Below are positions 1 to 4,375 of a DNA stretch of 5,430 nt, piece by piece; the first letter of the stretch is position 1, and every line of letters begins with the position of its first letter. Source of the stretch: Persephonella sp. (GTDB lineage: Bacteria > Aquificota > Aquificia > Aquificales > Hydrogenothermaceae); NCBI GenBank assembly GCA_027081375.1, contig JALWKR010000095.1, forward strand, positions 1-5,430, written 5' to 3'. The notes beneath the pieces were generated by a model. The model made no database searches, was not told the DNA's origin, and was given only the letters and a program-made list of their open reading frames with translations. A program made the position numbers and the translations under genes.

Positions 1-1021
1 TGAACTGGTGATTAAATCTCATATCTCCTGTAAATAGAAGTCTAATATCTGTGATACGGTATTTAAGCATTGCTATTCTTTCTACACCAAGACCAAAAGC
101 AAAACCTGTGTATTTATCTGTATCTATGCCAACAGCTTCAAAGACATTAGGGTCAACCATTCCACATCCAAGTATCTCAAGCCAACCAGTTCCCTTACAG
201 ACTCTACATCCTACACCACCACAGACTGTACATCCAATATCAACTTCTGCTGATGGCTCTGTAAATGGGAAGTAGCTTGGTCTAAATCTTATTTTTACAT
301 CTTTTCCAAAAACAGACTCTAAAAATATCTTAAGGATTCCTTTCAAGTCTCTAAATGTAACGTTTTCATCCACTAAAAGCCCCTCTATCTGATGGAACAT
401 AGGAGAGTGGGTAGGGTCTGCATCTTTTCTGTAAACTCTTCCAGGAGCTATGATGGCTATAGGTGGTTTTTGTTTTAGCATTGTTCTTATCTGAACTGGA
501 GATGTATGGGTTCTGAGAACATCTCCGTTGTTTAAGAAGAATGTATCCTGCATATCCCTTGCAGGGTGGTCTTTAGGTATGTTGAGCATATCAAAGTTGT
601 ACTCTTCTTTTTCTACCTCTGGACCTTCTGCTATAGAAAATCCCATAGAGAGAAATGTTTCTGAAATCTCAATAAGGGTAGAAATAACTGGGTGTGAAGC
701 TCCTGATTCTATCCAGTGGGGAGGAAGTGTTATATCTATACGATTTTTTAAAAGTTCCTCTTCGAGAGCTTTCTTTTTAAGCTCTTGCTGTCTTTCTTTT
801 AAAAGAGATTCAAGCTCCTCTTTAATCTTGTTTGCAAGCTGTCCTATCTCTTTTCTTTCCTCAGGAGAAAGCTTTCCAAGGGTTTTAAGAATATTCTTTA
901 GCTTACCTTTTTTACCTAAATACTCAACCCTTATTTGATTGAGCTTATCTATATCTAAAGCCTCTTTTATAAGTTTTTTTGCTTCTTCCCCTAAAGCCTG
1001 AACTTCCTTTTTGAGCTCCAC
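1..1021 (-). CDS. pheS: Phenylalanyl-tRNA synthetase alpha subunit (3' end cut by window edge)
   Basis: Catalytic alpha chain of the cytoplasmic (alphabeta)2 enzyme that charges tRNA-Phe with phenylalanine using ATP. My translation gives 340 residues and ends in RFNHQF, matching the family C-terminus, so only a few residues and the stop are missing. Residues about 1-95 are the charged helical N-terminal arm that binds tRNA. The class II core follows: THTSPVQ (171-177), motif 2 (GRVYRKD at 194-200 to HQIEG at 210-214) and motif 3 (GFAFGLGVERIAML, 306-319). Between SAEVD and GWLEILG lies a Cys-rich insert with C264, C267, C272 and C275 (CxxC-x4-CxxC), probably a zinc knuckle and known in a subset of bacterial PheS. 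The start is GTG: the only upstream in-frame codons before a TAG at 1049-1051 contain no ATG, GTG or TTG. It begins 19 bases after the rplT stop, so it is co-transcribed with rpmI-rplT. pheT is not visible and would lie to the left or elsewhere. Confidence 0.97.
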   Translation of the reverse strand, partial: MELKKEVQALGEEAKKLIKEALDIDKLNQIRVEYLGKKGKLKNILKTLGKLSPEERKEIGQLANKIKEELESLLKERQQELKKKALEEELLKNRIDITLPPHWIESGASHPVISTLIEISETFLSMGFSIAEGPEVEKEEYNFDMLNIPKDHPARDMQDTFFLNNGDVLRTHTSPVQIRTMLKQKPPIAIIAPGRVYRKDADPTHSPMFHQIEGLLVDENVTFRDLKGILKIFLESVFGKDVKIRFRPSYFPFTEPSAEVDIGCTVCGGVGCRVCKGTGWLEILGCGMVDPNVFEAVGIDTDKYTGFAFGLGVERIAMLKYRITDIRLLFTGDMRFNHQF

Positions 1022-1026
1022 ACCTG

Positions 1027-1033
1027 CACCCTT
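1027..1033 (-). promoter_or_regulatory. Ribosome binding site of pheS
   Basis: Read on the minus strand this is AAGGGTG, five bases before the GTG at 1021-1019. It supports GTG as the pheS start. It lies entirely within the 19-base gap after the rplT stop codon, so translational coupling to rplT is possible. Confidence 0.6.
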
Positions 1034-1040
1034 ATTAATG

Positions 1041-1394
1041 TTATTGAGCTAAAGCACTTTTAGCAGTTTCAGCTAATTTTGCAAATCCTTCAGGGTCAGT
1101 TACAGCAATATCTGCCAATACTTTTCTATCTAAGTCAACACCAGCAAGTTTTAAACCGTGCATAAATCTGCTATAAGAAAGACCATTAAGTCTTGCTGCA
1201 GCGTTGATTCTTTGGATCCACAGTCTTCTAAACTCTCTTTTTCTAAGTCTTCTATCTCTGTACTCATACTGTAGAGATCTTAAAACCTGCTCTTTAGCTC
1301 TTCTGTAAACTCTATGTTTCTGTCCGTAATAACCTTTAGCTAGCTTTAAAATTTTCTTTTTATGTTTTTTAGACGATGGTCCTTTTACTCTCAT
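1041..1394 (-). CDS. rplT: 50S ribosomal protein L20
   Basis: Large-subunit protein that binds 23S rRNA early and is needed for 50S assembly. In many bacteria it also represses its own operon by binding the leader mRNA. The 117-residue length is the family norm. The first 60 residues are an extremely basic long helix ([16 protein letters not shown], then an RRAKEQV and [14 protein letters not shown] run), followed by the globular RNA-binding C-terminal domain with [19 protein letters not shown] and the LADIAV segment. A strong AAGGAGG ribosome binding site (1404-1410 on the minus strand) sits 9 bases before the ATG. It lies 17 bases after rpmI and 19 bases before pheS, so it is the middle gene of the operon. 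Confidence 0.99.
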   Translation of the reverse strand: MRVKGPSSKKHKKKILKLAKGYYGQKHRVYRRAKEQVLRSLQYEYRDRRLRKREFRRLWIQRINAAARLNGLSYSRFMHGLKLAGVDLDRKVLADIAVTDPEGFAKLAETAKSALAQ

Positions 1395-1411
1395 TTATTT
1401 TCTCCTCCTTT

Positions 1412-1618
1412 TTAAACTTGGTAAGGTATTAACTTTTCTACTTTGTCTTTTAGATTTTCAGGAACATACTGAGCTTTTCTTCCCTGTCTTTTTCTTTTGC
1501 TTGATTTCTTTGTATTGTAGTGGGAAACACCACCTTTCCAGTACTTTATTTTTCCTTTTGCTGTAACTTTAAATCTTTTAGCAGCTGTTTTATTAGTTTT
1601 CATCTTAACCTTAGCCAT
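1412..1618 (-). CDS. rpmI: 50S ribosomal protein L35
   Basis: Small basic protein of the large ribosomal subunit. The 68 residues match the usual 64-68, with the diagnostic N-terminus MAKVKMKTNKTAAKRFKVT, the G-K-I-K-YWKGG...H core (in place of the more common R...HL) and the basic KKSSKRKRQGRK stretch. It is the first gene of a rpmI-rplT-pheS operon. AAGGAGGT lies 11 bases before the ATG, slightly far but strong. In many bacteria infC precedes rpmI. Here the next gene upstream is a divergent porin, so the IF-3 gene must be elsewhere in the genome. Confidence 0.98.
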   Translation of the reverse strand: MAKVKMKTNKTAAKRFKVTAKGKIKYWKGGVSHYNTKKSSKRKRQGRKAQYVPENLKDKVEKLIPYQV

Positions 1619-1629
1619 AATAAATCTAT

Positions 1630-1637
1630 ACCTCCTT
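1630..1637 (-). promoter_or_regulatory. Ribosome binding site of rpmI
   Basis: AAGGAGGT on the minus strand is an almost full complement of the 16S rRNA 3' end. Its 11-base spacing to the ATG is longer than usual but is the only reasonable arrangement. Confidence 0.75.
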
Positions 1638-1680
1638 CATTTTTAGCAGAGTTTAGGATTCGCTTAAGAATAGACACAAT

Positions 1681-1709
1681 AGTATAAAAAGAAAATTTGA
1701 AATAATCAA
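1681..1709 (-). promoter_or_regulatory. Sigma-70-type promoter of rpmI-rplT-pheS
   Basis: On the minus strand TTGATT (1709-1704) and TATACT (1686-1681) are separated by exactly 17 bases. Transcription should start near 1674, giving a leader of about 55 bases before rpmI. This leader is too short to hold a long L20-binding leader of the Bacillus type. The -35 element and spacer are covered by a perfect inverted repeat (1692-1714). Confidence 0.7.
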
Positions 1710-1714
1710 ATTTT
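1692..1714. repeat. Perfect 9-bp inverted repeat over the rpmI promoter
   Basis: AAAATTTGA (1692-1700) and TCAAATTTT (1706-1714) are exact reverse complements separated by five bases. The element covers the predicted -35 hexamer (1704-1709) and most of the spacer, a position suited to a repressor or other dimeric regulator. It lies outside the predicted transcripts of both divergent genes, so an RNA hairpin or terminator role is less likely. AT-rich composition raises the chance of coincidence. Confidence 0.5.
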
Positions 1715-1749
1715 TAAAATGGATAATCACATATAGATTTAGGAATATG

Positions 1750-1779
1750 TTGATGTACGTCATTTTTTGGTATTATACT
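1750..1779 (+). promoter_or_regulatory. Sigma-70-type promoter of the porin gene
   Basis: TTGATG (1750-1755) and TATACT (1774-1779) are separated by 18 bases. The -10 hexamer is identical to that of the divergent rpmI promoter. Transcription should start near 1786, giving an 84-base leader. An imperfect dyad (ACATAT at 1729-1734, ATATGT at 1745-1750) abuts the -35 element. Confidence 0.6.
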
Positions 1780-1794
1780 TCATTTTTAAGATTA

Positions 1795-1813
1795 ATTGAA
1801 ATTGAATCTCAAT
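1795..1813. promoter_or_regulatory. Fur-box-like 19-bp operator candidate
   Basis: The two 9-base halves, ATTGAAATT and the complement of AATCTCAAT, match at 8 of 9 positions around a central G at 1804. A 9-1-9 palindrome with outer TGA...TCA is the classic layout of Fur-family boxes, and the core matches the TGATAAT-N-ATTATCA model at 10 of 14 positions. It begins about 9 bases downstream of the predicted porin start site, where a bound repressor would block RNA polymerase. Iron or another metal as signal is inference only. It also contains a 5-bp RNA hairpin option, ATTGA/TCAAT at 1801-1813. Confidence 0.4.
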
Positions 1814-1854
1814 ATTTAAAAAGCAAAAAATTAAGTTTAGCTTAAGATAAATAT

Positions 1855-1860
1855 GGAGGT
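1855..1860 (+). promoter_or_regulatory. Ribosome binding site of the porin gene
   Basis: GGAGGT lies 9 bases before the GTG at 1870. With the signal peptide that starts immediately there, it fixes GTG as the start. Confidence 0.8.
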
Positions 1861-1869
1861 ATAAAAATA

Positions 1870-2865
1870 GTGAAACTAAAAAATCTTCTTTTAACAGGTT
1901 TGATTTTTTCTGGAATTGCTTTTTCTCAAGAAACTCAAAAACCTTTCGTTTTAGAGCATATGCTTCATAAACATAAAATAGATTTTGTAAACACTACTGT
2001 TTATCAACAGATAGATAATTATGCTGCTGTATATAACAGTTCACACATATTCTTTGATATAAAGATTTCCCCTGATGATGAGATTTTTGTCAATGCTTCT
2101 ATAACATTTGGAAATGGGATAACAAAAGAGACAGAGAAAAAAGGGTATTCTATATATACAACTGCAGATGATCTTGAAGATTATTTAAAGAATGTAAATG
2201 ATACAGGAAGAGAGTATTTACTTGAACTTTTTTATCAAAAAGCTGTAGGAAAGTTTACAGTTACAGGAGGATTAATTGATTCCACAGCTTTTATAGATGC
2301 AAACAAATATGCAAATGATGAACATACTCAGTTTCTAAATGATGCTTTTGTAAATAATCCAATAGCTGCCCTGCCTTCCTATAATCCTGGGATTTATATT
2401 CACTATCAGATTACAAATTCCACAGGGATTTCTGGAGTTTATATGCAGAATAAACCTGATAAAGGAAATGTTGGTATAGTTGAGATAGAATACGAAACAG
2501 AAAATATTGGGATAAGACCTTATTTCTTTTATGTTTTTGGAGGAGAAGAGCTTAAAGGTTTTGGGTTGTCTGGGGATTATAGTTTTGGAAACAAAGGTGT
2601 ATTCCTGAGGGTTGGAAATTCAAATACAGACCAGGATTATTTTATCTCTGGCGGATTTGAGGTTAGTAATATTTTTAAAGATGACAAATTTGGTTTTGGA
2701 TATGGTTACACTCACGGAAAAAACAGTACAGAAGACATTCATGTTTCCGAGGCTTACTACAGTTTTCTTCTAAACAAATATATAACATTAACAGCAGATA
2801 TACAGTACGTAAAAGAATTAGCAAAAAGTTTTATTTATGGTGGTAGATTTTATTTTATATTTTGA
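1870..2865 (+). CDS. OprB-like carbohydrate-selective porin family protein
   Basis: Predicted outer-membrane beta-barrel of 331 residues. A typical signal peptide (two lysines, then the LLLTGLIFSGIA core) ends at an AFS|QE signal peptidase I site after residue 19. The diagnostic stretch is GLIDSTAFIDANKYANDEHTQF followed by FVNNPI (134-165), which resembles the OprB family G-K-(I/L)-D-x-T...D-x-N-x-(F/Y)-A-N-D-E-x-T-Q-F-(L/M)...F-x-N-N-P. Near the end EAYYSF, then LNKYITLTADIQYV (294-314) fits the family's closing strands. The last residue is Phe, after alternating aromatics (FYFIF), as expected for BAM-complex insertion. It is shorter than typical OprB (about 400-450), mainly through compact loops, so the substrate cannot be assumed to be sugar. 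It has its own promoter and a Fur-like dyad in its leader. No transporter partner is adjacent. Confidence 0.85.
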   Translation: MKLKNLLLTGLIFSGIAFSQETQKPFVLEHMLHKHKIDFVNTTVYQQIDNYAAVYNSSHIFFDIKISPDDEIFVNASITFGNGITKETEKKGYSIYTTADDLEDYLKNVNDTGREYLLELFYQKAVGKFTVTGGLIDSTAFIDANKYANDEHTQFLNDAFVNNPIAALPSYNPGIYIHYQITNSTGISGVYMQNKPDKGNVGIVEIEYETENIGIRPYFFYVFGGEELKGFGLSGDYSFGNKGVFLRVGNSNTDQDYFISGGFEVSNIFKDDKFGFGYGYTHGKNSTEDIHVSEAYYSFLLNKYITLTADIQYVKELAKSFIYGGRFYFIF

Positions 2866-2872
2866 AAAAATC

Positions 2873-2902
2873 TTGACAAATTTTGATTTGCTATTTTCTA
2901 AT
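2873..2902 (+). promoter_or_regulatory. Probable promoter of the uracil-DNA glycosylase gene
   Basis: A consensus TTGACA (2873-2878) is followed after 18 bases by TCTAAT (2897-2902), one mismatch from the -10 consensus. Transcription would start near 2909, giving a leader of only about 11 bases that just contains the ribosome binding site GAGGTG (2910-2915). A small dyad, CAAAT/ATTTG (2877-2881 and 2886-2890), lies at the start of the spacer. The promoter begins 8 bases after the porin stop, which suggests the porin and glycosylase are at least partly separate units. Confidence 0.5.
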
Positions 2903-2919
2903 AAATTATGAGGTGAATT

Positions 2920-3576
2920 ATGAATGAAAATATAAGAAAGCATTTAAAAATTTTAAATGAATTAGGGTTTGATGAAATATTTTTTCAACAGGAGCTTAAA
3001 AAGGCTGTGGATATAGATGAAAAAAAGAAGCTTTTAGAAAAGATTAACAAGGAAATACAGGAATGTAAAAAATGCGATCTATACAAAAGTAGAACACAGG
3101 CTGTTTTAGGAGAAGGAAACTTAAATGCAAAGCTTATGTTTATAGGGGAAGCTCCTGGAGGAGACGAAGATAAACAAGGTAGACCTTTTGTTGGTAGAGC
3201 AGGAAAACTATTAACAAGACTTATAGAAGCCACAGGACATAAAAGGGAAGAGTTTTATATAACAAATATATGTAAATGTAGACCTCCCAATAACAGAACT
3301 CCTACTCCCTGGGAAATGGAAGCCTGCTTTCCATATCTAGAAGAACAACTTAAAATAATAGATCCAAAAGTTCTGTGTCTTCTTGGAGCTACAGCTGCAA
3401 GGGCTTTTTTAAAAAGGAATGTAGCTATAACGAAAGAAAGAGGTTCAGTTATAACCTGGAACGGTAAACTTCTTTATCTCACATACCATCCTGCTTATGT
3501 TTTACGTAATCCAAGTGCTGAAATTACGCTGTTTGAAGACATAAAAAAAGCTATAGAACTTGCTTATTCTTCTTGA
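2920..3576 (+). CDS. Family 4 (UDGa-type) uracil-DNA glycosylase with 4Fe-4S cluster
   Basis: Removes uracil, mostly from cytosine deamination, from DNA to start base-excision repair. This enzyme class is characteristic of thermophiles. The 218 residues contain the family hallmarks: C49-x-x-C52 (ECKKCDLYKSR), the catalytic and uracil-pocket motif GEAPGGDED (76-84) continuing into GRPFVGRAGKLL, TNICKCRPPNNRTPTPWE (115-132), and YHPAYVLRNP (189-198) near the end. The likely cluster ligands are C49, C52, C120 and C136. C118 and C153 are extra cysteines. The first 45 or so residues form a charged helical extension ahead of the cluster, often seen in bacterial homologues once annotated as phage SPO1 DNA polymerase-related. 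The ATG has GAGGTG four bases upstream. It has a probable own promoter, and pyrF follows after 62 bases. Confidence 0.95.
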   Translation: MNENIRKHLKILNELGFDEIFFQQELKKAVDIDEKKKLLEKINKEIQECKKCDLYKSRTQAVLGEGNLNAKLMFIGEAPGGDEDKQGRPFVGRAGKLLTRLIEATGHKREEFYITNICKCRPPNNRTPTPWEMEACFPYLEEQLKIIDPKVLCLLGATAARAFLKRNVAITKERGSVITWNGKLLYLTYHPAYVLRNPSAEITLFEDIKKAIELAYSS

Positions 3577-3602
3577 TTCCTTTAATTTAATAATGATTTA
3601 AT
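3573..3602 (+). promoter_or_regulatory. Weak candidate sigma-70 promoter of pyrF
   Basis: TTGATT (3573-3578, overlapping the glycosylase stop) and TTTAAT (3597-3602) are 18 bases apart. The -35 hexamer is the same as in the rpmI promoter. In sequence this AT-rich, such a match is weak. Read-through from the glycosylase gene or the sigma-54-like site downstream are alternatives. Confidence 0.25.
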
Positions 3603-3604
3603 AT

Positions 3605-3621
3605 TTGGCATATTTTTTGAT
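3605..3621 (+). promoter_or_regulatory. Sigma-54-like -24/-12 site upstream of pyrF-rpoN
   Basis: TTGGCA (3605-3610) and TTGAT (3617-3621) match the sigma-54 consensus YTGGCACGRNNNTTGCW, including the essential GG at -24 and the exact 10-base gap to the -12 element, which reads GA instead of GC. Transcription would start near 3632, inside the pyrF ribosome binding site, so pyrF would be poorly translated from it. It would better serve rpoN downstream. The missing -12 C and the awkward start keep this tentative. Confidence 0.2.
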
Positions 3622-3628
3622 ATTTTTG

Positions 3629-3634
3629 AGAGGG
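3629..3634 (+). promoter_or_regulatory. Ribosome binding site of pyrF
   Basis: AGAGGG lies four bases before the TTG at 3639. An in-frame TGA at 3627-3629 excludes any earlier start, and the family N-terminus excludes a later one. The TTG initiation codon is therefore well supported. Confidence 0.65.
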
Positions 3635-3638
3635 AGAT

Positions 3639-4322
3639 TTGAAGAAAAAGCTTGCTTTCGCACTGGATGTTACTGATATAAAACAAGCGCAAAAAATAGT
3701 TGATGAAATCTCTGGTTTAGATATAATTATAAAAGTTGGTTATGTTCTCTTTATAAAAGGGGGGAATTCTTTTATAAAAGAATTAAAAGATAGGAATTTT
3801 GAGGTATTTTTAGATTTAAAATTCCATGATATTCCAAATACTGTTTATAATGGAGTTTCGGCAGTAAAGGATTTGGGGGTTGATTATTTAACTCTGCATA
3901 CATTAGGCGGCCCTGATATGTTAGCTAGGGCTTTGGAAGCGAAGGGAAATAGCAATTTAAAGCTTCTGGGGGTTACTATATTAACTAGCCATAGAGAAGA
4001 TTATATAGATTACATAGGAAGCAGATACACTATAGATGAACTAGCATTAAAACTAGCTAAAACAGGGATTGAATTAGGATTAGATGGTATTGTTTGTTCT
4101 GCGAATGAGGTTAAAAAGATAAAAAATGAGATAAAAAAACAGTTCCTGGCTGTTGTACCAGGAATAAGGCTAGAAGGAGGGGAGAGTGATGATCAATCTA
4201 GAGTTTCAACACCAAAAGCCGCTGTTGAATCAGGAGCAGATATCCTTGTTATTGGAAGACCAATTCTCAGAGCAAAGGATAAAAGAAAAGTTATTCAAGA
4301 TATTCTTCAGGATATATCTTAG
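3639..4322 (+). CDS. pyrF: Orotidine 5'-phosphate decarboxylase
   Basis: Catalyses the last step of de novo UMP synthesis, decarboxylation of OMP, as a cytoplasmic dimeric TIM barrel. The 227 residues match the short bacterial subfamily. Active-site elements are all present: substrate Asp in LAFALDV (D10), IIKVG (K32), and the catalytic signature FLDLKFHDIPNTV with D59, K61 and D64 of the D-x-K-x-x-D array. Phosphate-binding elements are VVPGIR (172-177) with the following DDQ (184-186), and VIGRPI (204-209). Initiation is at TTG. Neighbouring genes are not pyrimidine genes, so it is an isolated pyr gene here. It may be co-transcribed with rpoN, which begins 53 bases downstream with no obvious terminator between. 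The coding sequence includes a perfect 20-bp palindrome at 3765-3784. Confidence 0.97.
   Translation: MKKKLAFALDVTDIKQAQKIVDEISGLDIIIKVGYVLFIKGGNSFIKELKDRNFEVFLDLKFHDIPNTVYNGVSAVKDLGVDYLTLHTLGGPDMLARALEAKGNSNLKLLGVTILTSHREDYIDYIGSRYTIDELALKLAKTGIELGLDGIVCSANEVKKIKNEIKKQFLAVVPGIRLEGGESDDQSRVSTPKAAVESGADILVIGRPILRAKDKRKVIQDILQDIS
3765..3784. repeat. Perfect 20-bp palindrome inside pyrF
   Basis: The sequence AATTCTTTTATAAAAGAATT equals its own reverse complement. It encodes NSFIKEL, and its central TTTATAAAAG also occurs 21 bases earlier at 3750-3759, where it encodes another FIK. As RNA it could fold to an 8-bp A-U-rich stem with a four-base loop. Most likely it is a by-product of lysine/phenylalanine/isoleucine codons in AT-rich DNA. 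Confidence 0.6.
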
Positions 4323-4375
4323 AGAAAATTTTCATACAAAAAAACTGTAAGATAAAAATAAAATAAGAGGGCACT

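Larger units (their letters stand above)
1619..1869. other. Divergent intergenic regulatory region between rpmI and the porin gene
   Basis: This 251-base, very AT-rich stretch has no open frame that looks like a gene. It contains the rpmI promoter (minus strand), the porin promoter (plus strand), a 9-bp inverted repeat, a 19-bp Fur-box-like dyad, a tandem ATTGAA pair and the ribosome binding sites of both flanking genes. A short sequence, AGTTTAG followed by CTTAAGA, occurs on the plus strand both at 1650-1669 and at 1834-1847, with a 6-base difference in spacing. Confidence 0.8.

Noticed and set aside
51..275. Plus-strand open frame of 74 codons
   Set aside because: It lies antisense within pheS, whose motif 3 and Cys insert are clear on the minus strand; the product is low-complexity Ser/Pro/Thr-rich with no recognisable domain.
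528..938. Plus-strand open frame of 136 codons
   Set aside because: It is antisense to the N-terminal half of pheS, and its Ser/Phe-rich sequence is the shadow of Lys/Glu codons on the other strand.
1619..1675. Long L20-type autoregulatory leader upstream of rpmI
   Set aside because: The predicted leader is only about 55 bases and I see no extended stem resembling the known L20-binding structures.
2877..2897. CAAAT-TTTG-ATTTG hairpin followed by T-rich sequence as a porin terminator
   Set aside because: A five-pair, mostly A-T stem with an interrupted T tract is not a convincing intrinsic terminator, and it lies in the spacer of the next promoter.
2985..3233. Minus-strand open frame of 82 codons
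   Set aside because: It is antisense to the uracil-DNA glycosylase, with no supporting ribosome binding site or family resemblance.
4324..4333. GAAAATTTTC palindrome after pyrF as a possible terminator
   Set aside because: Ten bases with no loop and no following U-run; too weak to terminate, so pyrF-rpoN read-through remains plausible.
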